DNA from: Spirosoma agri
Lineage (GTDB): Bacteria; Bacteroidota; Bacteroidia; Cytophagales; Spirosomataceae
Assembly: GCF_010747415.1 (NCBI RefSeq)
Contig: NZ_JAAGNZ010000002.1
Coordinates: 1,550,001-1,614,000, forward strand
Direction of reading: 5' to 3'
DNA length: 64,000 nucleotides
Shown here: positions 31,766 through 40,714 of the stretch, piece by piece
Layout of the letters: the number at the start of each line of letters is the position of its first letter
Numbering within the stretch: position 1 is the first letter of the stretch
Made by a program: the position numbers and the translations under genes
The notes under the pieces: generated by a model
What the model was told of the DNA's origin: nothing
The model's database searches: none
What the model saw: the letters and a program-made list of their open reading frames with translations, nothing else

Positions 31766-31915
31766 AGAACGAGTTTCAATCAGGCAGTCTGTAGGGGTAA
31801 CTTCTCACATCACAACCGAAAATCGGCACATATACCCCAGGGTAAGTCCCATGGCGATAAAATTAGGTAAGGTTTGGCAAAGGACACATAAAGCTTACCG
31901 ATAAAATTCCCGATT

Positions 31916-32149
31916 TCACCGTTTGGGTAACCGCTCTATAACTTCCTGGTATTCTGTTTCGACATCCCGAAGCCGATTTTGACAGAAGGTGATCAATTCG
32001 GTGGCTAATCGAATTTTTCCGGGCAGCTCATCGAGTGGAACCTGGTCATTTTCAATTTCATCGACCAATGTAGCGAGCTGATCGTAGGCTTCCTGGTAAG
32101 TCATAGGTGCGTGTTTAATAGGCAATTTTTCAGATGGCTGGCTCGTCAT
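31916..32149 (-). CDS. xseB: Exodeoxyribonuclease VII small subunit
   Basis: A 77-residue protein with the XseB pattern MTYQEAYDQLATLVDEIEND, then VPLDELPGKIRLATELITFCQNRL and a C-terminal coiled coil. It starts one base after the xseA stop. It forms the accessory coil of ExoVII, which trims single-stranded DNA from both ends. An internal Met at residue 16 could also be the start. Confidence 0.93.
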   Translation of the reverse strand: MTSQPSEKLPIKHAPMTYQEAYDQLATLVDEIENDQVPLDELPGKIRLATELITFCQNRLRDVETEYQEVIERLPKR

Positions 32150-33358
32150 CTAATCACTGGTTACAGTAACAACTCCGTCAGCCATCTGTATCTGAAGTGT
32201 TTCGCCGGATTGGATCGTACTTCGTTGGGTCAAAATATGACCGTTGCGCAGAATAAGTGCGTAGCCACGACGAAGCACGTTGGCCGGATCGAGGTGGCGA
32301 ATGGTGACGGCTTTCTTTGCTAGATCGGTGTGGCAATCGCGGAAATAATTGTGCATAACGAACCGAAGCCGTTCGGTTTCAGTATCAAGTTGTTCGCGGG
32401 CCGTTTGCAGCGCTTCACGAGCGGCTACACTCAGTCGGTCGCGCAGATGAAGGCAACTTTCCTCAAACTGGCGGTTGTGTTCAAGCAGAAAGGCGGCTGC
32501 TTTCGTGGGCGTTTTGACGCTCTCGTGACAAAGCAAATCCGTAATGCTGACGTTACGCTCGTGCCCAATACCAGCCAGAATAGGGATACCAAACCCGGCA
32601 ACGGTTTCCCCCATTAGATACGTATCGAACGAGCCGAAATCGAGCTGTGAGCCACCCCCCCGCACAATGATCACGGCATCATAGGCTACACCACTCGTTC
32701 GTATGCGCTCCAGCTGGTCGCAAATGGACTTTTCGGCTCCTTTTCCCTGAACCTGCGTCAAATACTCATCGACCAGAAAATTATAGCCGAACGGATTCTG
32801 TGTTAACTCGTGCCGGAAATCGCGCCAGCCATCGGAGCCGGGGGCGGCAATCAGGGCGAGTCGCTGCATCACGGCGGGGCGGGGCAGTAATTGATTGGCC
32901 GTAATGTACTGACCCGCTTCGAGCCAGACCAGATCAGGATGATTGAGCACGAGGGCATCCAGAACAGCCTGCCGTTCGCGCTCCAGATTCCCGAGCGTGT
33001 AGGACGGATCAATTTTTAGAATCTCCAGTCGTAAGCCATAAACTGGATTGAAGCCTACGGAGACGAGCAGCAAGACCTGAATATTACGGGCAAACCCCAC
33101 GCCGGTAGCGCTCTCGAACTCCCTGATTGTGTGGTAATGTTTCCGCCAGATGGCCGCATCGAGCTTGGCCAGTGTTTCCTTGCCGGTCGATGAGCCGGTC
33201 GTATCGCGTTCAACCAGCGTCAGAAAGCAATAGCCTCGATCCGGATAATTCTTAATGTCGCTCGTTTCGGCAATGACCCAAACCGCTTTCTGCCCGAACG
33301 CTTCGTCGATAACGGCTTCGAGTGTAAAGGCTAAATCAGAAAGACGGATGGGAGACAT
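32150..33358 (-). CDS. xseA: Exodeoxyribonuclease VII large subunit
   Basis: A 402-residue catalytic subunit. The N-terminal OB-fold begins IRLSDLAFTLEAVIDEAF and WVIAETSDIKNYPDRGYCFLTLVE. The catalytic domain has VRGGGSQLDFGSFD, GIPILAGIGHERNVSITDLL and TKAAAFLLEHN, and a helical coiled region and C-terminal GYALILRNG follow. Length is normal. It is cotranscribed with xseB. Confidence 0.95.
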   Translation of the reverse strand: MSPIRLSDLAFTLEAVIDEAFGQKAVWVIAETSDIKNYPDRGYCFLTLVERDTTGSSTGKETLAKLDAAIWRKHYHTIREFESATGVGFARNIQVLLLVSVGFNPVYGLRLEILKIDPSYTLGNLERERQAVLDALVLNHPDLVWLEAGQYITANQLLPRPAVMQRLALIAAPGSDGWRDFRHELTQNPFGYNFLVDEYLTQVQGKGAEKSICDQLERIRTSGVAYDAVIIVRGGGSQLDFGSFDTYLMGETVAGFGIPILAGIGHERNVSITDLLCHESVKTPTKAAAFLLEHNRQFEESCLHLRDRLSVAAREALQTAREQLDTETERLRFVMHNYFRDCHTDLAKKAVTIRHLDPANVLRRGYALILRNGHILTQRSTIQSGETLQIQMADGVVTVTSD

Positions 33359-33363
33359 AGTGA

Positions 33364-33447
33364 AAAAAGCGAGTGAGTGAAAGAGTGAGTGAGCTATTGA
33401 GTGAATAACTAATGAGTCGTATTTGCCCGTTCACTCACTCGCTTTTT
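33364..33447. terminator. 18-bp inverted repeat after pheS
   Basis: AAAAAGCGAGTGAGTGAA (33364-33381) and TTCACTCACTCGCTTTTT (33430-33447) are perfect reverse complements 48 bases apart. The loop itself is made of GAGTGA repeats. It terminates pheS (minus strand) and sits just upstream of xseA. Confidence 0.75.
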
Positions 33448-33454
33448 CGCCAGA

Positions 33455-34495
33455 TTATAAGCCTTCGAACTGTCGCAGGAAGCGAACGTCGTTTTCAGTA
33501 TACAGCCGCAGGTCGTTCACTACGTACTTCAACTGGGTGATGCGCTCGATACCCATACCGAACGCGAAGCCCGTATATTCGTCCGGGTCAATGCCACAGT
33601 TGGCAATAACCTGCGGATCGACCATACCCGATCCGGCAATTTCGACCCAACCCGACTGTTTGCAGATATTACAGCCTTTACCACCGCAAATCTGGCACGA
33701 AATATCGATTTCGGCGCTTGGCTCCGTGAACGGGAAGTAGGAGGGGCGGAACCGTATCTGCGTACCCGGTTCAAACAACTCTTTCACGAAATGATAAAGC
33801 GTGTCTTTCAGGTCCTTGAACCCAACATTGCGGTCGATATAAATACCTTCGACCTGGTGGAACATGCAGTGCGCCCGTGCCGAGATAGTTTCATTCCGGT
33901 AAACCCGTCCGGGCATAATGGAGCGGATAGGCGGTTTCTGGTGTTCCATCAGGCGTATCTGCACGTTCGATGTATGCGTCCGCAACAGCATATCGCCCGA
34001 CGGATCGTTGTCCTTCTTATCGACGAAAAACGTGTCCTGCATGTCGCGGGCCGGGTGATTGTCGGGGAAATTCAGCGCGCCGAAGTTGTACCAGTCTGAC
34101 TCGATTTCCGGGCCGTCGGCCACATTGAAACCGATACGTTCGAAAATCTGGATAATTCGTTGTCTGACCAGGGTTAACGGGTGCTGCGTACCGGTCAGGT
34201 TGGGAACCGTCGGCAGCGTCAAGTCAACGGGGGGAGCACTATTGGCCGAAGTCTGCTGATCGTCTACATGCTGACTAAAGGCGTCGAAACGTTCCTGCGC
34301 CAGATTTTTCAACCCATTGAGTTCCTGTCCAACGGCGCGTCTGTCGGCTGCCGGAATGGTTTTCAGTCCTTCGAACAACTCGGTTATAACACCTTTGCGA
34401 CTGATGAACCGCATCCGAAATTGTTCCAGCTGCTCTTTTGAGGCAACCGTATAGTGATTAATCTCTTCGTATATGGCTTTAACGTTCTCCAGCAT
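33455..34495 (-). CDS. pheS: Phenylalanyl-tRNA synthetase alpha subunit
   Basis: A 346-residue class II aminoacyl-tRNA synthetase subunit. An N-terminal coiled coil (about 1-85) precedes the catalytic core with GPEIESDWYNFGALNFPDNHPARDM, the TSNVQIRLM motif, the motif 2 arginine in GRVYRNETISARAHCMFHQVEG, and the C-terminal motif 3 GMGIERITQLKY. Length is normal. It is transcribed alone; pheT is not in this window. Confidence 0.96.
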   Translation of the reverse strand: MLENVKAIYEEINHYTVASKEQLEQFRMRFISRKGVITELFEGLKTIPAADRRAVGQELNGLKNLAQERFDAFSQHVDDQQTSANSAPPVDLTLPTVPNLTGTQHPLTLVRQRIIQIFERIGFNVADGPEIESDWYNFGALNFPDNHPARDMQDTFFVDKKDNDPSGDMLLRTHTSNVQIRLMEHQKPPIRSIMPGRVYRNETISARAHCMFHQVEGIYIDRNVGFKDLKDTLYHFVKELFEPGTQIRFRPSYFPFTEPSAEIDISCQICGGKGCNICKQSGWVEIAGSGMVDPQVIANCGIDPDEYTGFAFGMGIERITQLKYVVNDLRLYTENDVRFLRQFEGL

Positions 34496-34861
34496 AAGCT
34501 ACAGGTTGATCAGTCTTTTTACCGGCAAAGATACGTAAAACCGGCAGAGCAGCCATTGTTAGTTGCCAGCCATACGTACCGATTGAGGTCATACTTGCTC
34601 AGCTTTACGAAACAGATGCCCTCGTAGTAAACAAATATTTCCGCCGAGATTTGTTGAGTAAGCGGCAAAACTACACTGAAATATAGATATTTAGAAAATA
34701 ATATGAAGAAATTGTCGTCTGTGCACTAAGTAGGACTGATTCTTGTGCTTATACTCAGTAGAATACACACTTAGATTACACAATCCGTCGGTGGATCGGT
34801 AGAATAAGTCCCTGAAAGTCAATCTCAAAGTATTAATCATCAAACCTCACTTGTAGCGGCT
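34496..34861. other. Divergent intergenic region between pheS and the LytTR genes
   Basis: A 366-base gap without an ORF I can support. It carries a -7-like box for pheS near its left end. The right part is AT-rich with no recognised operator, RNA gene or hairpin. Confidence 0.5.
34526..34533 (-). promoter_or_regulatory. Candidate -7 box for pheS
   Basis: On the minus strand TATCTTTG is a perfect TAnnTTTG box 30 bases upstream of the pheS ATG. No clear -33 element at the usual spacing. Confidence 0.4.
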
Positions 34862-35293
34862 ATGAAAACATTTGCCAACGACTCCATCTTCGATCCCATG
34901 TCCATGCCGTTCCACAAAAGTGTGGAAAAAATTGCCGATTCCTCTTGTCTGCAAAAACTACTGATTCCATTTTACGACCGTAAACGTACCGTGTCTGTCG
35001 ACGAAATCGTTCGTCTGGAAGGTTGCGGCAACTATACTAATTTTTTCCTGAAAGATGGTACCAAAATGTTAGTGTCTCGTACCCTGAAAGAGTATGAAAT
35101 GCTGCTCGATGGCCAGGCGTTTGTTCGGGTTCACAAGTCATGTATCGTTAATCTTGGTTTTGTAAGAAAGTTTTTCGTGAAGAAAGAAGGCGAGTTAGAA
35201 TTGACGGATGGCCAGCAGGTGAAAATTTCACGTCGCCGGGCGCAAATGTTTATGGATCGTATCCGCGATTTTCAACCTGTAGCCTTGAATTAG
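34862..35293 (+). CDS. LytTR DNA-binding protein without receiver (copy 1)
   Basis: A 143-residue protein. Residues about 35-140 are a LytTR domain (VDEIVRLEGCGNYTNFFLKDG, MLVSRTLKEYEMLL, FVRVHKSCIVNL, KISRRRAQMF). The first ~35 residues have no receiver and no membrane helix. Stand-alone LytTR proteins are common in Bacteroidota and must be controlled by means other than phosphorylation. It is followed by a hairpin terminator and then by a paralogue 252 bases away. Confidence 0.9.
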   Translation: MKTFANDSIFDPMSMPFHKSVEKIADSSCLQKLLIPFYDRKRTVSVDEIVRLEGCGNYTNFFLKDGTKMLVSRTLKEYEMLLDGQAFVRVHKSCIVNLGFVRKFFVKKEGELELTDGQQVKISRRRAQMFMDRIRDFQPVALN

Positions 35294-35409
35294 ATCAGAA
35301 TGGGGTTATTTCCCCGGAAGTACCCCGTATGCTTCCCACTGGCTCAACCACGTAGTTTTACGTATTAAGTTGGGTACATTCACTCGAAGAATTTAGTGTA
35401 TATTGATAC

Positions 35410-35471
35410 AATGGCTTGATTGTCAATAGCTTGGATGAAAATTCAGGCCTTGACGATCAAGCCATTCGTTT
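35410..35471 (+). terminator. Hairpin terminator after LytTR copy 1
   Basis: AATGGCTTGATTGTCAA (35410-35426) pairs with TTGACGATCAAGCCATT (35450-35466), one G-U wobble, then CGTTTTT. Confidence 0.7.
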
Positions 35472-35491
35472 TTCAACCCATGCGAAGACGG

Positions 35492-35499
35492 TAATTTTG
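35492..35499 (+). promoter_or_regulatory. Candidate -7 box for LytTR copy 2
   Basis: TAATTTTG matches TAnnTTTG, 46 bases ahead of the ATG at 35546 and just past the preceding terminator. A good -33 element is not evident. Confidence 0.4.
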
Positions 35500-35545
35500 T
35501 TTCACCAATGACCAATCAATACACTGAACCAAAAACGTAATCGCT

Positions 35546-35962
35546 ATGGAAGCCACTGTTCTCTCTTCTCCGCCACTCGCCATAATCCCTCAGTTCCCGG
35601 CTTCTTATCAGCGGGGTTCGCAGCGAATCGCTTTGCCTTACTTGAACCGTACCATTTTTATTTCTGTCGATGACATTTTATGTCTTCAGGGCGAAGGAAA
35701 TTATACGTTCCTTTTTACGCGCGATCGCAAAAAATACCTGGTATCCAAAACACTGAAAGAGTTCGAAAAAACGCTCGACGGATCGATCTTTCTTCGTGTT
35801 CACAAATCATACATCGTAAATCTGGCTTACGTGCAACGCAGCGTTTTCAATAAAGAACGCCAGGTACAACTTGCCGATGGCCGTGAAGTCGCTATTTCCC
35901 GTCGTCGCATGAAAGACATCACGTTGCAGCTAACGCAGTTCTGGCAGCGGCTACTCAACTAA
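35546..35962 (+). CDS. LytTR DNA-binding protein without receiver (copy 2)
   Basis: A 138-residue paralogue of the protein at 34862: ISVDDILCLQGEGNYTFLFTRD, YLVSKTLKEFEKTL, FLRVHKSYIVNLAYV, AISRRRMKD. The N-terminal ~35 residues differ from copy 1 and are Pro/Ser-rich. It has its own candidate promoter and terminator, so it is a separate unit rather than an operon partner. Confidence 0.9.
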   Translation: MEATVLSSPPLAIIPQFPASYQRGSQRIALPYLNRTIFISVDDILCLQGEGNYTFLFTRDRKKYLVSKTLKEFEKTLDGSIFLRVHKSYIVNLAYVQRSVFNKERQVQLADGREVAISRRRMKDITLQLTQFWQRLLN

Positions 35963-36048
35963 CAAGTGTGGGTGGACCAGACTCCGCTTATCGGGAGCTG
36001 ACGAATGCAATTGGTTTGCACATAATCTAGTGGGTTAATAAACAGAAC

Positions 36049-36098
36049 AACCGTTGCTGCGGACTCCCTGGGAGTGGATGGCAACGGTTTGTTTTTGT
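36049..36098 (+). terminator. Terminator after LytTR copy 2
   Basis: AACCGTTGC (36049-36057) and GCAACGGTT (36081-36089) form a 9-bp stem followed by TTGTTTTTG. The loop holds a smaller hairpin (ACTCCCTGGGAGT). Confidence 0.8.
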
Positions 36099-36147
36099 TA
36101 CGGTGATTTGTCGCGGAATGTTAAAACATAGTGTGCTGACCTGAACA

Positions 36148-36206
36148 AACCCGTACTGAAAAAGGCGATCCCGCAATGTGCAGGATCGCCTTTTTCAATA
36201 CGGGTT
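36148..36206 (-). terminator. Terminator after the outer-membrane protein gene
   Basis: GAAAAAGGCGATCC (36158-36171) pairs with GGATCGCCTTTTTC (36183-36196), and outer arms AACCCGTA / TACGGGTT (36148-36155, 36199-36206) extend it. The A/T-rich arms allow use in both directions. Confidence 0.85.
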
Positions 36207-36220
36207 GTTACCGTTACTAA

Positions 36221-36895
36221 TTAGAACAAGCGGTACGCTAATGTGAGCTGCCACGAATTCAGCCGCTGACTAAATTTGCCCGCACCGTTTTCGATCTGCG
36301 CTATATCCGTCAGGTTTCCTTCGTAACGAACATCAAGACCAAATGAGCCGAGGTCTAATCCACCACCGACCTGATAGCCGTAATACGCTTTAGACCAGGC
36401 GTCATTGAGCGAGCTGCTTGTATATTGCTGGATCGCGTTACTTAAACTCTGGTTGTCGTTGATTCTGAATGAAACGATAGGACCAGCCATCACCCGAATC
36501 GGGCCGCCTTTGATACCCAGCAAAATTGGCACGTCGAAGCTGGTTGTTTTAACCGTTACGTTTTCCGAAACCCCATTGCGCACGATGTTGAACGAACCGG
36601 CCTTTGTGGAGTAGAGCAATTCGGGTTGCAGAAACAGGTTCTTGCCAAAACGAGTATAAATACCGAACGAGGTACCCGTTTTGGTGTCGAGGCTTGCGCT
36701 CAGATTGTCGCGAAATGTTTGCCCATCAACGCCCGCCGTTGGTGAACCGTTGGCGTTGGTGCCCGTTCGTATGAACTCGCCGAAACTGAGCTTGGAAAGA
36801 TTAACTCCTCCCTTGATGCCGATTTGAAAGCCGCCCTGGGCAAATGTCAGTGCCGGGAGCAGTAAAAGTGCAATGAATAAAAGGTTCTTTTTCAT
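36221..36895 (-). CDS. Outer-membrane beta-barrel protein (PorT-like family)
   Basis: A 224-residue protein: signal peptide (about 1-19, ending LTFAQG), then GFQIGIKGGVNLSKLSFGE and a series of amphipathic strands ending WQLTLAYRLF with the terminal Phe of barrels. It matches the outer membrane protein beta-barrel family (PF13568-like) widespread in Bacteroidota. No specific function is known for most members. Confidence 0.85.
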   Translation of the reverse strand: MKKNLLFIALLLLPALTFAQGGFQIGIKGGVNLSKLSFGEFIRTGTNANGSPTAGVDGQTFRDNLSASLDTKTGTSFGIYTRFGKNLFLQPELLYSTKAGSFNIVRNGVSENVTVKTTSFDVPILLGIKGGPIRVMAGPIVSFRINDNQSLSNAIQQYTSSSLNDAWSKAYYGYQVGGGLDLGSFGLDVRYEGNLTDIAQIENGAGKFSQRLNSWQLTLAYRLF

Positions 36896-37123
36896 AGTTG
36901 GTTGTAAAATAGATGAACCATTTGGTTAAACGCGAATTGTCCCGGAGCGGTATGAAAAGTCAACTTATTTCGATCAAACGGCGTTTACCTGGTAGAGTAG
37001 TTACCCCTAAACAGACGCCAATCTGGCCGGCATTGTCGGTTGGATAAGCCGTCTGCCAAAACGTTTAATTGACGCTCGATTTTTTTAATAATACCCAGTT
37101 TCCCGCTCACTGTTAACCGAAAA

Positions 37124-38509
37124 ATGGCTAAGCTTAAAACCACCTATTTTTGTCAGAGTTGTGGCCATCAGTCGGCCAAATGGCTGGGCCGCTGTCCGGC
37201 TTGTGGGGAATGGAATACATTGGTTGAGGAAGTTCTTCAAAAGGATGAACCCGAAAAAGGCGGCTGGCGCAGCCCATCGACCGGACCCGGTGGCGTAAAA
37301 GTAGTAGCCAAACCGAAAGCTCTACACGCCATCAATTACGAAGAACAGCCGCGCATTTATACGAACGATGCTGAGCTGAACCGCGTGCTGGGTGGCGGCA
37401 TAGTGCCAGGATCGCTGGTGTTGATTGGTGGAGAACCCGGCATCGGTAAATCCACCCTGTTGCTTCAGATCGCGCTTAGCCTGTCGAGTATGCGCGTGCT
37501 GTACGTATCGGGCGAGGAGAGCGAACAACAGATCAAGATGCGCGCCGAACGACTGGACGTGCCCGTAAGCGACTGCCACGTAATGACCGAAACGTCAACG
37601 CAGAACATCTTCCGGGTGATCGAGCATTTTGAACCGGAAATCCTGATTATCGACTCGATTCAAACTATGCAGTCGTCATTGGTCGAGTCGGGGGCGGGGA
37701 GTGTTTCGCAGGTGCGTGAGTGTGCCGCCGAGTTCATGAAATACGCCAAAGAGAGCGGGGTGCCGGTCTTTATGATCGGGCACATCACCAAAGAAGGCGC
37801 GCTGGCCGGTCCTAAAGTGCTGGAACACATGGTCGATACCGTGCTGACGTTCGAAGGCGACCGGCATACGACGTATCGAATTCTGCGGACAAACAAGAAC
37901 CGGTTTGGCAGCACCGACGAACTGGGTATTTACGAAATGCTGGGTACGGGTCTCCGTCAGGTAACCAACCCCTCCGAAATTCTGATTTCTCAGCGAGACG
38001 AAGCCCTGAGTGGCGTAACGATTGGTTCAATGTTGGAAGGAAACCGACCGCTCATGATCGAAACCCAGGCGTTGGTCAGCGTCGCCACGTATGGTACTCC
38101 GCAGCGTAGCAGCACTGGCTTCGACGCCAAGCGACTGAACATGTTACTAGCCGTACTGGAAAAGCGTGGCGGGTTCCGGCTAGGGCAGCAGGACGTATTC
38201 CTGAACATCGCGGGTGGCCTGCGCGTCGAAGACCCGGCGATCGATCTGGCCGTGTGTGCTGCCGTGGTGTCCAGTTACGAAGATATTGCCATTCCGCCCT
38301 CGGTTGCCTTCGCTGCCGAAATTGGGTTGGGAGGTGAAGTGCGGGCGGTGAGCCGGATTGAGTCGCGCATCGCCGAAGCCGAAAAATTAGGGTTCAAGCA
38401 GATGTTTATATCCAAGTACAACATGAAAGGGCTGGATACGAAAGGCTATAAGATCAGTATCAAGCCTGTATCCCGCCTGGATGAAGTGTTTCAGGGTGTG
38501 TTGATGTAA
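37124..38509 (+). CDS. radA: DNA repair protein RadA
   Basis: A 461-residue RecA-like branch-migration factor. An N-terminal zinc ribbon (CQSCGHQSAKWLGRCPACGEW, first ~30 residues) leads to the ATPase with GGEPGIGKSTLLLQ (about 102-115), the KNRFGS motif, and a C-terminal Lon-like domain (about 285-461; GGLRVEDPAIDLAVCAAV). RadA drives homologous-recombination branch migration with RecA. Length is usual. Confidence 0.96.
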   Translation: MAKLKTTYFCQSCGHQSAKWLGRCPACGEWNTLVEEVLQKDEPEKGGWRSPSTGPGGVKVVAKPKALHAINYEEQPRIYTNDAELNRVLGGGIVPGSLVLIGGEPGIGKSTLLLQIALSLSSMRVLYVSGEESEQQIKMRAERLDVPVSDCHVMTETSTQNIFRVIEHFEPEILIIDSIQTMQSSLVESGAGSVSQVRECAAEFMKYAKESGVPVFMIGHITKEGALAGPKVLEHMVDTVLTFEGDRHTTYRILRTNKNRFGSTDELGIYEMLGTGLRQVTNPSEILISQRDEALSGVTIGSMLEGNRPLMIETQALVSVATYGTPQRSSTGFDAKRLNMLLAVLEKRGGFRLGQQDVFLNIAGGLRVEDPAIDLAVCAAVVSSYEDIAIPPSVAFAAEIGLGGEVRAVSRIESRIAEAEKLGFKQMFISKYNMKGLDTKGYKISIKPVSRLDEVFQGVLM

Positions 38510-38579
38510 GTGTTTCCGCAGTCGGGTTGACGAATTCGACTGCGGAAACGGACTGTACGGTACTGATTAATAACTGGCT

Positions 38580-39137
38580 ATGCATTTTCTACGAATCACC
38601 CAGGAACACCCTTATTTAGCGCAAATCCGAATGTGGTATGAAGAGTCGTTCCCACTAGCCGAACGGCGTACGTTCGGGCAACTGATCCAACTCCTCGATT
38701 GTCCGGATATGAACCTCTGCGCCATACTGGAGCAGGAGCAACTGGTCGGATTCATTATCTACTGGCAGTGGGACACGTTGCTCTACGTTGAGCATTTTGC
38801 CATTGACCCGCAGCAGCGCGGATTGCAGTTTGGACAAAAAGCAATGCAGCTTTTAGTAACGTTAGATCCTGCCTGGCTGGTTCTGGAAGTGGAACTCCCC
38901 ACCGACGACATCAGCAGGCGACGGATTCAGTTTTATGAACGGCAGGGCTTTTCCCGCAATCCCTTCGCTTACCACCAGCCTCCCTACCGCGCAGACGGCA
39001 CCGGCATTCCGATGGAACTGTTGTCAATACCGGCTATTCACGATCAGGAACGGTTCAGCACTTTCAGCAAGCAGATCCGGGAAAACGTATACGAACGCTT
39101 TTACCCAACGGCCAGCGGGTACAAGCCCATCGGTTGA
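38580..39137 (+). CDS. GNAT family acetyltransferase
   Basis: A 185-residue GNAT protein with the acetyl-CoA site in VEHFAIDPQQRGLQFGQKAM and FYERQGFSRNPFAY near the end. It starts 71 bases after radA. Its last 37 bases overlap the convergent DinB-family gene. Substrate unknown. Confidence 0.85.
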   Translation: MHFLRITQEHPYLAQIRMWYEESFPLAERRTFGQLIQLLDCPDMNLCAILEQEQLVGFIIYWQWDTLLYVEHFAIDPQQRGLQFGQKAMQLLVTLDPAWLVLEVELPTDDISRRRIQFYERQGFSRNPFAYHQPPYRADGTGIPMELLSIPAIHDQERFSTFSKQIRENVYERFYPTASGYKPIG

Positions 39138-39604
39138 TCGCTCGTTCGAAGGGGGCCACCTACTTGCAGAATGGTGAAGAAATGGTGGGCTTCGTGGAGC
39201 AGGAAGAACTCTACCCATCCTTCAATGGTCATCGGGCCGTAGACGGGGTGAATGCCAATGTTCGTGAGCTGCTCCTCGTGCAGAATACTCAGAAACGCAT
39301 TTAACGCAGCCCGCTCACCGCGTAGCCGCTCGATCAGGGTGTCGAACGAGAGTTGTGTCCATCCCATAAACCCGGAATCACTATCAGCAACGTAGCGGCT
39401 GAATACTGGAGCGTCCTCGGTATTAATCTGTTGAATTCGATCGGTGAAAATTTCCTGATACCGTCCCAGGTGAGCCAGATTTTCGAAAATTGACCATTTG
39501 CCAGATTGGGGTCGTTGCCTGATTTGATCTTCCGTAAGACCAAACAACAGGTGGGTCAGGGCATCAGGCTGAGTAGCCAGCCGGGTAAGAAGCGCTTGTT
39601 TCAT
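39101..39604 (-). CDS. DinB-family (DfsB-like) protein
   Basis: A 167-residue helical protein of the DinB/YfiT superfamily. The metal-binding histidines are probably in SIFENLAHLGRYQEIF and FFLLHEAHHFFTIL. Members use a nickel or zinc site, often as thiol-dependent transferases. The 3' end overlaps the acetyltransferase gene on the other strand by 37 bases. Confidence 0.85.
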   Translation of the reverse strand: MKQALLTRLATQPDALTHLLFGLTEDQIRQRPQSGKWSIFENLAHLGRYQEIFTDRIQQINTEDAPVFSRYVADSDSGFMGWTQLSFDTLIERLRGERAALNAFLSILHEEQLTNIGIHPVYGPMTIEGWVEFFLLHEAHHFFTILQVGGPLRTSDQPMGLYPLAVG

Positions 39605-39727
39605 GGCTTAATGATAAACCAATCGTGAAAAACTACCAAATGGATGAGCGACGGAAAACCATTTTGTACCGTACTAGTTAAGTAAGTGAATAGAGTACAA
39701 GAGTTCAACTCAACAAGTTAATACGTT

Positions 39728-40606
39728 ATGAGCTACATCAAAGCAGGTACGGATGCGTCCGGCAATGACATTAAACTTTTCTACCAGGACTTAGGTACTG
39801 GCAACCCAGTAGTATTGATCCACGGCTGGCCATTGAGCCACGAAATGTGGGATTATCAACTAGCAGAACTTCCCGCTCACGGACTTCGGGTGATCGCTTA
39901 CGATCGCCGGGGATTCGGTAAATCGACCCAGACCTGGGACGGTTATGACTACGATACATTAGCAGACGATTTAAAAGCTGTGCTCGACGAGCTTGATCTA
40001 CAGAATGTTACGTTGGTAGGTTTCTCGATGGGTGGGGGCGAAGTGGCCCGCTACATGAGCCGTTACGGTGGAGCACGTGTATCGAAAGTAGCTTTCGTTA
40101 GTGCTGTAACCCCTTATTTGCTCAAAACAGACGACAACCCAGACGGCGTTGATCAGAGTGTATTTGACGAGATCACAGAAAACCTTCAGAAAGACCGCGC
40201 TGACTTCCTGCAAACCTTTGGTAAGCAGTTCTACGGCGTGAGTCTGCTTAGTAAACCCGTCAGCCAGGCTCATCTTGATGGCGATTTTGCCCGTGCCTAC
40301 GTGGCCTCCCACAAAGCTACGCTCGATTGCGCGAATGCTTTTGCCACGACGGACTTCCGGAATGACCTGACCCAGATTCATGTACCAGCCCTGATCATTC
40401 ATGGTGATGCCGACAAAACAGTGCCCATCGAATCGTCAGGCGAGTTAACCGCCAACGCTTTGCCAAGTGCTCAGTACCTTGTTTATGACGGAGCGCCACA
40501 CGGCTTGTTCATGACGGAAAAAGACCGGCTGAACGAAGACCTGCTGGCATTCATTCAGGAAGGCGTAACGGTTCGCGAACCCGTTGGTACAACAACGTTG
40601 TATTAA
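39728..40606 (+). CDS. Alpha/beta hydrolase, non-heme chloroperoxidase-like
   Basis: A 292-residue alpha/beta hydrolase. The oxyanion HGWPLSHEMWDYQ, the nucleophile elbow GFSMGGGE (Ser near residue 99), the acid in IIHGDADKTVP and the catalytic His in DGAPHGLFMTE are all present. GFSMGGGEVARY is characteristic of the cofactor-free chloroperoxidase/esterase group. Probably an esterase or perhydrolase. It is followed by a remarkable 36-bp palindrome. Confidence 0.92.
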   Translation: MSYIKAGTDASGNDIKLFYQDLGTGNPVVLIHGWPLSHEMWDYQLAELPAHGLRVIAYDRRGFGKSTQTWDGYDYDTLADDLKAVLDELDLQNVTLVGFSMGGGEVARYMSRYGGARVSKVAFVSAVTPYLLKTDDNPDGVDQSVFDEITENLQKDRADFLQTFGKQFYGVSLLSKPVSQAHLDGDFARAYVASHKATLDCANAFATTDFRNDLTQIHVPALIIHGDADKTVPIESSGELTANALPSAQYLVYDGAPHGLFMTEKDRLNEDLLAFIQEGVTVREPVGTTTLY

Positions 40607-40628
40607 GTTATTGATACTATTCTTTGCG

Positions 40629-40707
40629 CGTCGGGGTCAGCTTCACGTTGTTCATATGCCGTATATCCAAGATACGGCATATGAACAACGTGAAGCTGAC
40701 CCCGACG
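40629..40707. repeat. 36-bp perfect palindrome between convergent genes
   Basis: Arms 40629-40664 and 40672-40707 are perfect reverse complements over 36 bases with a 7-base loop (ATCCAAG). It begins 23 bases after the hydrolase stop and ends 8 bases before the araC-type gene's stop. It can act as a bidirectional terminator or cruciform. Its inner part (GCCGTATCTTGGATATACGGC on the minus strand is 21 bases, 40658-40678) matches the inner hairpin at 21401-21425. Confidence 0.9.
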
Positions 40708-40714
40708 TTATCAT

